NCBI RefSeq assembly: GCF_000235425.2
Contig: NZ_KI912266.1
Coordinates: 4,476,727-4,513,602 of the forward strand
Direction of reading: 5' to 3'
Source of the DNA: Pseudofrankia saprophytica
Lineage (GTDB): Bacteria; Actinomycetota; Actinomycetes; Frankiales; Frankiaceae
DNA: 36,876 bases
In this document: piece after piece, positions 1 to 9,657 of the stretch
Layout: every line of letters starts with the position of its first letter
How positions within the stretch are numbered: position 1 is the first letter of the stretch
Translations under genes and position numbers: made by a program
Notes under the pieces: generated by a model
What the model saw: only the letters and a program-made list of their open reading frames with translations
Database searches by the model: none
What the model was told of the DNA's origin: nothing

Positions 1-590
1 CGCCGCGCCGCGTCCGCCTCGGCGGCCTCGACCTGCGCCTCCGCGGCGGCGACGTCCCCGAGGCGGCCCAGGGTGACGGTGAACGCGTCGAGGGTGCGGC
101 CCAGGTCCGTGGCAAGCGTGCCGACATGCGCGGCGAGCTCGTCCGCCCGCAGTCGGGCCAACGCCACCGGCCGGTGCGTCAGTTCGTTCCCCGCCGGGCC
201 CGCCGCCCGCGCTCCCCGCGTCGCGGGAACCGCCGGCTGGCCCCGGCCCGTACCGCCGCCACTGCCGCCCGGACCGTCGGCGGCAGTCGAGGCGGCGAGC
301 TCCCGGCGGCGCCGGTAGGCCGACAGCCGGGTGTGCGCCGGGTCGTCGCAGTACGCCGGCGGCCGTCCCGGCCCCTCCGCCGGCGCGCACGGCCGTCCGC
401 ACCCCGGATACCCGCACAGGGCGACGTCGAGGTCGACCCGCGCGTGCGGCACCACGGCCGCCAGCGCCGCCCCGCTGACCGGGTCATCCGCGTCACCCGC
501 GGCGAGCGCGTAAGCCCCGCCGTCCGCGCCGACCACACCGGTCGTTGGCAGCTCCTCGCCGGCCCCGGTGTCCACCCTCGTCCTCGCCAC
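1..590 (-). CDS. Zinc-finger/coiled-coil protein, 3' end outside window
   Basis: The minus-strand frame stays open from about 590 to the window edge, so only the N-terminal ~196 residues are seen. A cysteine cluster (CGYPGCGRPC, then YCDDPAH about 15 residues later) looks like a small treble-clef or C4 zinc finger. It is followed by a basic stretch (SAYRRRREL), a Gly/Pro/Ala-rich linker, and an Ala/Glu/Leu-rich stretch typical of a coiled coil. I prefer the GTG at 590 because GGAGGGG lies about 9 nt upstream; in-frame GTGs at 611 and 575 are alternatives. The layout recalls actinobacterial KfrA-like or plasmid-type DNA-binding proteins, but that is inference. The repeat array at 620-689 lies directly upstream and could be its operator. 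Confidence 0.6.
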   Translation of the reverse strand, partial: MARTRVDTGAGEELPTTGVVGADGGAYALAAGDADDPVSGAALAAVVPHARVDLDVALCGYPGCGRPCAPAEGPGRPPAYCDDPAHTRLSAYRRRRELAASTAADGPGGSGGGTGRGQPAVPATRGARAAGPAGNELTHRPVALARLRADELAAHVGTLATDLGRTLDAFTVTLGRLGDVAAAEAQVEAAEADAAR

Positions 591-619
591 GCCCGCCCGC
601 CCCTCCGCCACGCCATTAC

Positions 620-689
620 GTTTCGTTCAGAACGTAGCAGAGACGAAACGCAACGACGTAACGAAACGCTTCCAGTCGTGCGACGAAAC
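620..689. repeat. ACGAAAC repeat array upstream of zinc-finger gene
   Basis: The heptamer ACGAAAC occurs at 643-649, 661-667 and 683-689, and its reverse complement GTTTCGT at 620-626. Extra AACG words lie between them. The segment is clearly less GC-rich than its surroundings and sits immediately 5' of the minus-strand gene starting near 590. Start spacings are 18 and 22 bp, roughly two helical turns. An autoregulatory operator or iteron-like array is plausible; function is inferred. Confidence 0.5.
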
Positions 690-744
690 TTCTAACGCTC
701 GATAAGCTTCACTTCTCACGCGTCAGAATCCGGGGGGGGGGAGG

Positions 745-789
745 GAGACCGGGACAAACCGTGGGAGGCTACGCCACGTTCATGATCGG
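745..789. repeat. 45-bp direct repeat, copy 1
   Basis: It begins GAGACCGGGACAAA and ends TTCATGATCGG. It matches 3955-3999 at 38 of 45 positions in the same orientation. On the minus strand it covers the last codons and stop of the gene fragment at 769-990 plus downstream sequence. The two copies bracket the MerR/oxidoreductase operon. Confidence 0.6.
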
Positions 790-990
790 TTCGGCGGCTT
801 CTCGGGCCGGCCGGGTGGGGTACCAGCGGGCAAAGTCGGTGGCGAGGTCGTCGTTGAGGACGTGGGTGCGGACCTGCAGGAGTAGGTGGGCGCCGAACAG
901 GGAGCGCAGCACGATCGTGCGGCTGTCCTTGTGCCGGTACGGCCGGCCGCAGCCTGTGCAGCGCGGCCGTTCGGCCTTTGCCTCCTCTCC
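769..990 (-). pseudogene. Fragment of a zinc-ribbon hypothetical protein
   Basis: Minus-strand reading gives a convincing C-terminal peptide: KAERPRCTGCGRPYRHKDS, then a Leu/Val-rich part, ending EPIMNVA and a TAG at 769-771. It has a CxxC knuckle. The frame stays open upstream but has no start codon before it runs into the oxidoreductase gene, so it looks 5'-truncated. I do not recognise the family. A related 3' end may survive at 3955-3999. Confidence 0.4.
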
Positions 991-1033
991 TCGGGAGGAC
1001 CCCGACCTATGCCATGGACTGCTCTCGACCGAC

Positions 1034-1948
1034 TCAGTCGAACGTCAGCACGATCTTGTCGCGAGTCTCGCCCGCTTCGAGCAGTCGGTGGGCTTCGGCG
1101 GCCTTCGTGATGGGCAACGAACGGCGCTGCTTGAGTTGGAGAGCGCCGCTCGCAAGCAGCGGCATGGTCACGGGGAGCGCGTCAGGCGCACGATCGGGCC
1201 CGGGATGTGACATCAGTGCACCGACGCGTGCTACTTCGGGACCGCCGACGAGAGTGACGACCCGCGAGGCGTCGCCAGTGGCCGCCACCGCCTCGGCCAA
1301 TCCACCGCGGCCGGCGGCGTCGATGACGGCGTCCACCCGATCGGTGGTCGCGCCGACCCTGTCGAAGACCCCGTCACCGTAGGCGACGAACTCGCCGCCG
1401 AGTTCGCGGACGAGGCCCGCATCCCGCTGCGCCGTGGCGCCGATCGCCCGTATTCCCCACGCACGCGCGAGCTGCAGGATGATCGTCCCAACCGATCCGG
1501 CGGCACCCAGCACGACGATGGTCTCGCCGTTCTTCGCGTGGACCTCGCGCAGGGTGCCGACCGCCGCCTCGGCGGATGCCGGCAGAGCGGCCGCGGCATC
1601 CCAGCTCACCTCGGCCGGCTTCGCGAACCAGACGGGTGTCGCGACGAGTTCGCCGTACCCGCCCTGCCGCGGCAGATATGCGGCAACCTCATCGCCAAGG
1701 GCCACGCCGCTCACTGCCTCGCCGAGCTGCTCGACGACGCCGGCCGCCTCGAAACCGAGCACGTCGCCCGGTCCCTGGGGGAAGACCGCTGTCAGGTGGC
1801 CGGCCCGGATGTGCAGGTCGGTGGGCCCGACGCCCGCAGCCTTCACCCGGATGAGTACCTCGCCCCGCGCCGGACTCGGCGTGTCGACTTCGCGCCATTT
1901 CAGCGCTTCGGGGGAACCAAATTCCGTGATCACCATTGCGTTCGACAT
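1034..1948 (-). CDS. NADP-dependent quinone oxidoreductase, MDR superfamily
   Basis: A 304-residue protein of the zinc-independent medium-chain dehydrogenase/reductase family (quinone oxidoreductase/QOR type), which transfers hydride from NADPH to quinones or enals. Visible features are the N-terminal GroES-like fold start (TEFGSPEALKW), the FEAAGVVEQLG segment, the PASAEAAVGTL helix, and the nucleotide-binding motif GAAGSVGTIILQLAR near residue 150. The cysteines that bind structural zinc in ADH are absent, as expected for QOR. ATG at 1948 is preceded by AAGGAAG at good spacing. It is the last gene of the minus operon MerR, epimerase, oxidoreductase, 80 bp after the epimerase gene. A role in reductive detoxification is inferred. 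Confidence 0.85.
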   Translation of the reverse strand: MSNAMVITEFGSPEALKWREVDTPSPARGEVLIRVKAAGVGPTDLHIRAGHLTAVFPQGPGDVLGFEAAGVVEQLGEAVSGVALGDEVAAYLPRQGGYGELVATPVWFAKPAEVSWDAAAALPASAEAAVGTLREVHAKNGETIVVLGAAGSVGTIILQLARAWGIRAIGATAQRDAGLVRELGGEFVAYGDGVFDRVGATTDRVDAVIDAAGRGGLAEAVAATGDASRVVTLVGGPEVARVGALMSHPGPDRAPDALPVTMPLLASGALQLKQRRSLPITKAAEAHRLLEAGETRDKIVLTFD

Positions 1949-2028
1949 GTCATTCTTCCTTCTCGGTCATTTCGTGTACCCGTCGGCATGCGGCCGGTGG
2001 GTCTCCGAGGTGAGCCCGGTCCACCGGT

Positions 2029-3138
2029 TCAGGTGGTGAGCAGGCCGAGTTGCTGGAAAGCGGTCGCGGTCGCCTGGAGGGTCTCGATGTTCGAGCGCGG
2101 CCGCCAGCCGAGCCGTGTGCCTGCCTTCTCGCTGGAGACGCGACGGACCTTGCCGAGCTCGCCGACCATGCCGGCCATTCCGGGGTCGGTCTTGGCCGCC
2201 TCCCGCACGGTGTCGTCGTCGAGCAGGGGGAGTGCGGCGTCCGGGAGACCGGCGGCCTCCCGCAGGATCTTCGCCATCTCCGTGAAGGGGATGGGTTCCC
2301 CGGACGAGGCGAGGAAACGTTCTCCCGCGGCAGCCGGGTCGGTCATCGCTCGCAGATGGAGGTCGGCGACATCGCGCACGTCGACGACGGTCGTGAACAG
2401 GCGGGGAACCGCGGTCATCGCAGTGATCATCTGGCGTGCGAGACCGGTGGATGCCGAGAGGTCCGGGACCAGCGGAGGGCCGAAGATGCCCACCGGGTTG
2501 ACCACCACGAGTTCGAGGCCACCGCCCTCGGAGGCGATAAAGTCCCAGGCAGCGCGTTCGGCCACGGCCTTGGAGCGGATGTAGGCGCTCAGCGGCGCGT
2601 CGATGTTGGTCCAGTCCTCTTCGGTGAAGGCACGCTCCCTCGGCGGGTGGCCGTATCCGACCGCGGCGAACGAGGACGTCATCACGACACGCGCGACACC
2701 GGCGTCGCGTGCGGCTCGAAGCACCCGCAGCGCCCCGTCGCGTGCCGGGACGATGACCTCGTCATCGCTCTCAGGCATCGCGGGTGGGAACGGCGAGGCG
2801 ACGTGCAGCACGAACCGGGCGCCCTGGACCGCCCGCGCCCACCCGTCGTCCGCGGACAGCTCCGCGACGACGAGTTCGAGAGGGGAGTCCTCCGCCAGCC
2901 CGGCCGTTGCGAGCCCGCCGCGGATCTCGCCCTCGCGTTCAAGCGTCCGCACACTGGCGCGGACGGCGTATCCGGCGCGCAGGAGCGCGGCGATCGTGTG
3001 GACTCCGAGGTACCCAGTGCCGCCGGTGACGAGTACCCTTTCCCCGCTCAGGACGCCACCGCCATGAGTGCGACGCCGCCCCGGGCCGGCACCGCCGGGA
3101 ATGTCCGACGGATGCTGATGATCGTCATCTTGTTTCAC
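2029..3138 (-). CDS. NAD-dependent epimerase/dihydroflavonol-reductase-like SDR
   Basis: An extended short-chain dehydrogenase of the NAD-dependent epimerase/DFR-like family. The Rossmann motif VTGGTGYLG lies near residue 40, the catalytic Ser region is MTSSF, and the YxxxK pair is YIRSK. The C-terminal half reads VNPVGIFGPPL and DVRDVADLHLRAM as in this family. The start is uncertain. GTG at 3138 overlaps the end of the MerR gene by 14 nt and suggests translational coupling, but it leaves a ~35-residue Gly/Arg-rich N-terminal tail before the Rossmann strand. No better in-frame ATG or GTG lies closer. It is the middle gene of the minus operon. The substrate is unknown; small aldehydes or ketones are typical. 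Confidence 0.8.
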   Translation of the reverse strand: MKQDDDHQHPSDIPGGAGPGRRRTHGGGVLSGERVLVTGGTGYLGVHTIAALLRAGYAVRASVRTLEREGEIRGGLATAGLAEDSPLELVVAELSADDGWARAVQGARFVLHVASPFPPAMPESDDEVIVPARDGALRVLRAARDAGVARVVMTSSFAAVGYGHPPRERAFTEEDWTNIDAPLSAYIRSKAVAERAAWDFIASEGGGLELVVVNPVGIFGPPLVPDLSASTGLARQMITAMTAVPRLFTTVVDVRDVADLHLRAMTDPAAAGERFLASSGEPIPFTEMAKILREAAGLPDAALPLLDDDTVREAAKTDPGMAGMVGELGKVRRVSSEKAGTRLGWRPRSNIETLQATATAFQQLGLLTT

Positions 3139-3604
3139 CTGTCGTGATTCCCAGGGAGCGGTTGGCCCCACCGTCTCGGAGCGTCGGCATGAGCTCGCGG
3201 ACGGTCTCGACTGCCCGACGCTCGGCCTCCCGGTCGCCCTCGGCGCGTGACCTCCACAGCACCGCCTTCGCGACCGCGTAGGTCCGTTGCCGCTCGATGG
3301 CCTCCCTCTGACGCAGCAGCTGAGCCGCATGGTCCTCGAACAGGCGCACCATGCGGTCGGCGTCCTCCCGGCCACCGGAAAGCCCGTCCCGGAAGGCCCG
3401 GATCTGCTGAAGATTCATGCCGGCCGAGCGCAGGCACGCCAGCGCCTCGACCAGCTCGACGACCGCCGCCGGGTATCGCCGATGCCCGCTGGAGGGATCC
3501 CGTGGAACCGGGTCGATCACTCCGATCTCTTCGTAGTAGCGCAGCGTCGGAGCTGGCAGGCCGCTCCGCGCGGACACCTCCTGAATGGTCGCGAAACTCT
3601 CCAC
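3125..3604 (-). CDS. MerR family transcriptional regulator
   Basis: The N-terminal winged HTH reads IQEVSARSGLPAPTLRYYEEIGVI, followed by the second wing and GHRRYP, a dimer helix, and a C-terminal basic helix region. This is the length and layout of single-domain MerR activators. No conserved metal-binding cysteines are visible, so an organic or redox ligand is likelier than a metal. GTG at 3604 has GGAGGAGG about 8 nt upstream. ATG at 3628 is the alternative and would coincide with the predicted transcription start (leaderless). It is the first gene of the operon with the epimerase and oxidoreductase, and its promoter has the typical MerR 19-bp spacer, suggesting autoregulation. Confidence 0.85.
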   Translation of the reverse strand: MESFATIQEVSARSGLPAPTLRYYEEIGVIDPVPRDPSSGHRRYPAAVVELVEALACLRSAGMNLQQIRAFRDGLSGGREDADRMVRLFEDHAAQLLRQREAIERQRTYAVAKAVLWRSRAEGDREAERRAVETVRELMPTLRDGGANRSLGITTGETR

Positions 3605-3634
3605 GACCCCGTCCTCCTCCAGCGACATGAGGTC

Positions 3635-3665
3635 ATCGTGAGGAACCTCAAGCGCTTGAAGTCAA
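3635..3665 (-). promoter_or_regulatory. MerR-type promoter with 19-bp spacer and dyad operator
   Basis: On the minus strand, TTGACT (-35, 3660-3665) and CACGAT (-10, 3635-3640) are separated by exactly 19 bp. The spacer holds the 12-bp perfect palindrome TCAAGCGCTTGA (3648-3659). This matches the architecture by which MerR/SoxR-type activators untwist an overlong spacer. Transcription would begin near 3628 and serve the MerR-SDR-oxidoreductase operon. Confidence 0.75.
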
Positions 3666-4200
3666 GTTCTGGGACTGTCCCGCTGGGGTCGTCCTTCGAC
3701 CTGGAGCAGGAACTGCGGGGACTCACGGCGGATGTAGGGCTCAAACGTGAGTGGGACCGCCACGCTGTGATCGCCTGCGTGACATTGCCGCCGGTCTGAT
3801 CGCTGGCCGCCACCAGGATGTCGGGGCCACGCTCCCAGGTGCCGCTGACGAAGTACAGGCGAGGCCAGGGCCGGTTCCTCCATCGACGACGGGCATTCAG
3901 CCGGCCAGGGTGACATCGAGCCGGGTGACGGTCTGTTCGGGTGGGGTGGTGTCCGAGACCGGGACAAAGCGTGGGAGGTGGCGCAGCATTCATGATCGGA
4001 CCGGCCCGAGTACGTGCGTCTCGCGACCGGGCCAACGCGTGACATGGGCGCGTACACGGCTTGCGTTACACCGTCGACCTGCGGAAACGCGCTTCGAATC
4101 TATGCGTCTCGTGAACGTTCGTTCGCGGACGCGATCAGAGCTCACCGTCTGGGCGGGTAGCGGTCCGAGCCCGCGACGGCACGGGGTGGAAGGTGTGTCG
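3666..4200 (-). pseudogene. Gene-poor stretch with decayed reading frames
   Basis: There is no intact gene over about 530 bases. On the minus strand, plausible peptide tails can be read in different frames: [18 protein letters not shown] followed by a stop near 3900, [19 protein letters not shown] near 3830-3870, and FEPYIRRESPQFLLQ ending near 3662. The frame changes and internal stops suggest decayed genes next to the truncated Tn3 element. Families are not recognised. The second copy of the 45-bp repeat lies inside at 3955-3999. Confidence 0.3.
3955..3999. repeat. 45-bp direct repeat, copy 2
   Basis: It matches 745-789 at 38 of 45 positions, with identical GAGACCGGGACAAA start and TTCATGATCGG end. 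It lies between the MerR operon promoter and the truncated Tn3 transposase. Confidence 0.6.
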
Positions 4201-5076
4201 ATGCGTGCACCTTCGAGGATTTCCGCTTCGGCCTCCGAGGTCGCCGCGATGATCGAGGGCGTGCTGCGGCACTGCACCGAGATGGTCGTGGACCGGCAGT
4301 ACACCGACACCCACGGCGCCTCGATCGTCGGGTTCGCCTTCGCCCACATGCTCGACTTCAAGCTGATGCCGAGACTGAAGAACATCGGCTCCTCCCGGCT
4401 GTACCGGCCGGCCGCCAGGGAAGACGACAACTGGCCCACTCTGGCACCGGTGCTGTCCACCCGCACTATCGACTGGGAGCTGATCCGCCAGCAGTACGAC
4501 CAGATCGTGAAGTACACCACCGCGCTGCGTCTGGGGACGGCGGAGGCTGAGCAGGTGCTGCGGCGCTTCACCCGCGGCGGTCCCAAGCACCCGACCTGCC
4601 GGGCGATCGAGGAGCTGGGGCGGGCGGTGCGTACGGCGTTCATCTGCGACTACCTCGCCGATGCCGAGATGCGACGGGAGATCCACGAGGGCTTGCAGGT
4701 GGTGGAGAACTGGAACAGCGCGGACAAGGACCTGTTCTACGGCAAGGACGGCGATCTGACCGGCAAGGACAAGGAGTCACAGGAGGTTTCCATGCTCGCC
4801 CTGCACCTCCTGCAGTCAGCCCTGGTCCACGTCAACACCCTGCTGCTTCAGCAGATCCTCGCCGACCCCGAGTGGGCCGAGCGCCTGACCGACGCCGACC
4901 GGCGGGCCCTGTCCCCGCTGCTCTGGACGCACATCAACCCCTACGGCCGCTTCGAGCTGGACATGAATCACCGGCTTGACCTCACGCCAGCGCTCGCGCT
5001 GCCGGGACCACGCACCCCGATGGAGGCGGAGGCGCCCGCACCGACGGCGGGCCATCCGGCCGGGTCGGCATCATGA
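4201..5076 (+). pseudogene. 5'-truncated Tn3 family transposase (C-terminal catalytic part)
   Basis: From about 4225 the frame encodes the C-terminal DDE part of a Tn3 family transposase: [18 protein letters not shown], the catalytic YTDTHGAS motif, [13 protein letters not shown], the Glu-containing [13 protein letters not shown] segment, and the [14 protein letters not shown] tail. Full proteins of the family are near 1,000 residues. Only about 280 remain, so the N-terminal DNA-binding two thirds are missing. Sequence upstream of ~4220 in this frame does not resemble transposase, marking the breakpoint. It differs from the intact Tn3 transposase at 9658. The last codons overlap a tiny ORF by ATGA. 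Confidence 0.85.
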
Positions 5077-5198
5077 GAGCCATGGACGACGCGCGTGAAC
5101 TCCTCACCGAGGATGAGGTGAACGACCTCTTCGATGACGATCGTGACACCGGATGGGAGGACAACGAAGCCCACGACCGGCACCTACATACCGTCTAG
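5073..5198 (+). CDS. Small acidic 41-residue protein coupled to Tn3 fragment
   Basis: ATG at 5073 overlaps the transposase stop as ATGA, and a second in-frame ATG lies at 5082. The product starts [18 protein letters not shown], is rich in Asp/Glu ([17 protein letters not shown]) and ends at TAG 5196-5198. The overlap points to translational coupling. The 3' end overlaps the convergent DoxX gene by 4 nt. I do not recognise a family. It may be an accessory peptide of this Tn3 group or a chance ORF. The acidic composition is distinctive for such a small frame. Confidence 0.4.
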   Translation: MRAMDDARELLTEDEVNDLFDDDRDTGWEDNEAHDRHLHTV

Positions 5199-5557
5199 AC
5201 GCGTCCCACAGCGATGAAGACCGCGACCGCGAGGTAGATGACGTTGACCGCCACGAGCTTGTACTGGCCGAGGCGGCCGTGGGTGACCATCGCGCCGAGC
5301 ATCAGAGCGATCCAGCAAGCGGCGGTCACCGGGACCATGACCGGTGCTATACCGAGCGCCTTGGGCAGGACCAGGCCGACCGCGGCGAGGAGTTCGAGGG
5401 CTCCTAGGGCTCTGATGGCGTTGGCACCGAATCCCGTGGTCCATTCGGCGCCGTGGATGGTGGCGAGCTTCGCCTTCAGGATGAAGGACTTCGTGAGGCC
5501 GCCAGTGAGCGCGACCAGGGCGAGCAGGCCGGCGGCGATCCAGAGTGCGATGTTCAT
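5195..5557 (-). CDS. DoxX family membrane protein
   Basis: A 120-residue, four-helix membrane protein with DoxX/DoxX-like features: hydrophobic start IALWIAAGLLALVALTGG, then KSFILKAKL, the ALGALELLAAVGLVLP helix, ACWIALMLGAMVTH, and a final hydrophobic helix ending VGRV. Small DoxX-like proteins are often linked to redox or thiol stress genes. ATG at 5557 follows AAGGAGG. It lies downstream of two CMD-family genes on the same strand (75 bp gap), so it probably belongs to the ECF41-controlled unit. Confidence 0.8.
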   Translation of the reverse strand: MNIALWIAAGLLALVALTGGLTKSFILKAKLATIHGAEWTTGFGANAIRALGALELLAAVGLVLPKALGIAPVMVPVTAACWIALMLGAMVTHGRLGQYKLVAVNVIYLAVAVFIAVGRV

Positions 5558-5631
5558 GACTCCTCCTTCGATGCAGTCGTTGATGCCGGCCCGGGGGGTG
5601 ACCCCGGGCCGGGCGGTGGTCGGCGTGCTGG

Positions 5632-6117
5632 TCAGTTGGCCATGCCAGCGAACTGACCGGGCTGGTAGGAGCCTCCGGGGTTGCGCACGATCACGTTGAG
5701 CCGGTTATTGGCGTTGATCATGGCGATCAGGGAGACCAGCGCGGCGATCTGGTCGTCGTCGTAGTGCTCGCGCACCTTGGCCCAGGTCTCGTCCGACACC
5801 GCCTTGTGGGCGTCGGCGATCCGGGTGCCCTCCTCGGTGAGCGCCAGCGCCGCACGTTCGGCGTCGGTGAACACCGTGGACTCGCGCCAGGCGGCGACCA
5901 GGCTGAGGCGGACCGCGGTCTCGCCCGCGGCCGTGGCGTCCTTGGCGTGGTAGTCGACGCAGAAGCCGCAGCCGTTGATCTGGCTGGCGCGCAGCATCAC
6001 CAGGTTCTGGGTGGCCTGGGGCAGCGGCGAGTCGACGATCGCTAGGGCGACGTTGTAGATCCGCTTGGCGATCTTGGCGCCGAGGTCGTTGGCCAGCAGA
6101 TCGAATCGGGGTTCCAT
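5632..6117 (-). CDS. Carboxymuconolactone decarboxylase/AhpD-like peroxidase
   Basis: A 161-residue CMD/AhpD-like protein. The hallmark segment SQINGCGFCVDYHAKDA gives the CxxC pair C50/C53 and His57 of the alkylhydroperoxidase motif, consistent with thiol peroxidase activity. The downstream helix AAWRESTVFTDAERAALALTE is typical. ATG at 6117 is chosen; longer in-frame extensions read like noncoding sequence. It follows the CMD paralogue (6201-6683) on the same strand with an 83 bp gap. CMD genes are classic targets of ECF41 sigma factors, and one lies divergently at 6860. Confidence 0.85.
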   Translation of the reverse strand: MEPRFDLLANDLGAKIAKRIYNVALAIVDSPLPQATQNLVMLRASQINGCGFCVDYHAKDATAAGETAVRLSLVAAWRESTVFTDAERAALALTEEGTRIADAHKAVSDETWAKVREHYDDDQIAALVSLIAMINANNRLNVIVRNPGGSYQPGQFAGMAN

Positions 6118-6200
6118 GGTGTTTGTCCTTGCCTCGTGGGTCTGGGTACCGCGCGGATCCTTCACGCGGCGTATTGCGAATCGCGGACACCGACCGCCGG

Positions 6201-6683
6201 CTAGCCGAGGCGGCCGGGCTCGTAGTCGCCGCCGCGCTGCCGGACGATGACGCTCATGCGGTTGGTCGCGTTGATCAGGGCGATGAGCATCACCAGATCG
6301 GCCAGCTGGTCCTGGTCGTAGTGCTTGGCGGCGTCGGTCCAGGCCTCGTCGCCGACGCCGCCGGCCGCGTCGGCGACGCGGGTGCCCTGCTCGGTCAGCG
6401 CCAGCGCCGCGCGTTCGGCGTCGGTGAACACCGTGGACTCGTGCCAGGCAGCGACCAGGTGGATGCGGGTGGCGCTCTCTCCGGCGGCCGCGGCGTTCTT
6501 GGCCCACACGTCGGTGGCGTAGCCGTCCCCGTTGATCTGGCTGGCCCGCAGCAGCACCAGCTTCTGCAGCGCGGCGGGCAGAGTCGAGTCCTGGAGGATC
6601 GTCTTGCTCGCGGTGCCGAAGTGGCCGGCGGCCCTGGCCGCGGGCGCGTCCGGGTTGCCGAACAGGCTCAAACGAGCGGTCAT
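6201..6683 (-). CDS. CMD-family paralogue lacking the CxxC/His active site
   Basis: A 160-residue tandem paralogue of the neighbouring CMD protein, sharing ESTVFTDAERAALALTE and NGDG/NGCG contexts. At the active site it reads QINGDGYATDVWAKNA, so both cysteines are replaced (Asp53, Ala56) and the His is Trp60. It therefore cannot run the AhpD thiol chemistry; a structural, sensing or different binding role is possible. ATG at 6683 is 44 nt downstream of the -10-like CATC of a candidate ECF41 promoter. It is the first gene of the minus unit CMD-CMD-DoxX. Confidence 0.8.
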   Translation of the reverse strand: MTARLSLFGNPDAPAARAAGHFGTASKTILQDSTLPAALQKLVLLRASQINGDGYATDVWAKNAAAAGESATRIHLVAAWHESTVFTDAERAALALTEQGTRVADAAGGVGDEAWTDAAKHYDQDQLADLVMLIALINATNRMSVIVRQRGGDYEPGRLG

Positions 6684-6727
6684 GGTGTGCTCCGTGTGCG
6701 TCGTCGTCAGGCGGAGGTCGAACAGGA

Positions 6728-6754
6728 GATGCCGGTGGCCCCAGCGGCGTGACA
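6728..6754 (-). promoter_or_regulatory. Candidate ECF41 promoter for CMD-CMD-DoxX unit
   Basis: On the minus strand TGTCACG (6748-6754) is followed after exactly 16 bp by CATC (6728-6731). As I recall it, the published ECF41 consensus is TGTCACA-N16-CGTC, so this matches 6 of 7 and 3 of 4 positions with the right spacing. A leader of about 40 nt would precede the ATG at 6683. Confidence 0.6.
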
Positions 6755-6767
6755 CCGACGCTTATGT

Positions 6768-6779
6768 GACCTATGTCAC
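6768..6779. promoter_or_regulatory. Inverted repeat between the divergent promoters
   Basis: TGAC and GTCA arms around CTAT form a small dyad (GTGACCTATGTCAC, about 6766-6779) between the two divergent ECF41-like promoters. It contains another TGTCAC word. It could be a regulator site or a residual promoter element. Confidence 0.35.
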
Positions 6780-6789
6780 CGAAGCCGAA

Positions 6790-6816
6790 TGTCACGGAGC
6801 CGGCGGGACCGGCATC
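6790..6816 (+). promoter_or_regulatory. Candidate ECF41 autopromoter
   Basis: On the plus strand TGTCACG (6790-6796) is followed after exactly 16 bp by CATC (6813-6816). This is the mirror image of the minus-strand site at 6728-6754, and both share ACCGGCATC at the -10 end. It lies 43 nt upstream of the sigma factor ATG at 6860. Confidence 0.55.
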
Positions 6817-6859
6817 CTGTGTGCGGCACGAGGAAGATCCAGAACGGGTGGGAGCCGGG

Positions 6860-9300
<2,441 letters not shown>

Positions 9301-9342
9301 GCACGCCGGCACTCGTGACAGGACGCGTTTCATAGGTGGCCG

Positions 9343-9393
9343 TGCCTGACCGAGCACATCCGCTGCTTCGGCGAGTACTCAACCCACGAACTC
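9343..9393 (+). pseudogene. Possible Tn3 transposase C-terminal remnant
   Basis: A 17-codon window reads CLTEHIRCFGEYSTHEL, which resembles the extreme C-terminal region of some actinobacterial Tn3 transposases, then loses similarity. The rest of the ~357-base stretch 9301-9657 contains no gene I can support. It precedes the intact Tn3 transposase. Confidence 0.3.
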
Positions 9394-9657
9394 ACCGCTA
9401 CTGGCGGCAGCCCCTGCAGAACTGGATCGCCGAGTTCACGGCCGCCGGCTTCCTCCTCTGGCGGTGTCCGAGCCCATCTCGTCGGCGTGGGCCGCAGCGA
9501 ACCCGGCCAGCACCCTCTGGCAGGTCCGGGTCGTCCAGAGCGGTGAGTGGAGCCTGTCGCGTAGGTCCCAGGATCTCGGAACGGAAGGCCACCGAAGCGC
9601 CGACAGATCCCTTGAGAGCATGGCGCGCGAGCCACCCTGACGGTCAAGGAGCGAGCG

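Noticed and set aside
126-695. Long plus-strand ORFs opposite the zinc-finger gene
   Set aside because: Arg/Pro/Gly-rich composition without domains; the minus-strand frame has the cysteine motif and coiled-coil character.
3751-4220. N-terminal extension of the Tn3 fragment
   Set aside because: The frame is open, but the sequence before about 4220 has no transposase character; treated as breakpoint-flanking DNA.
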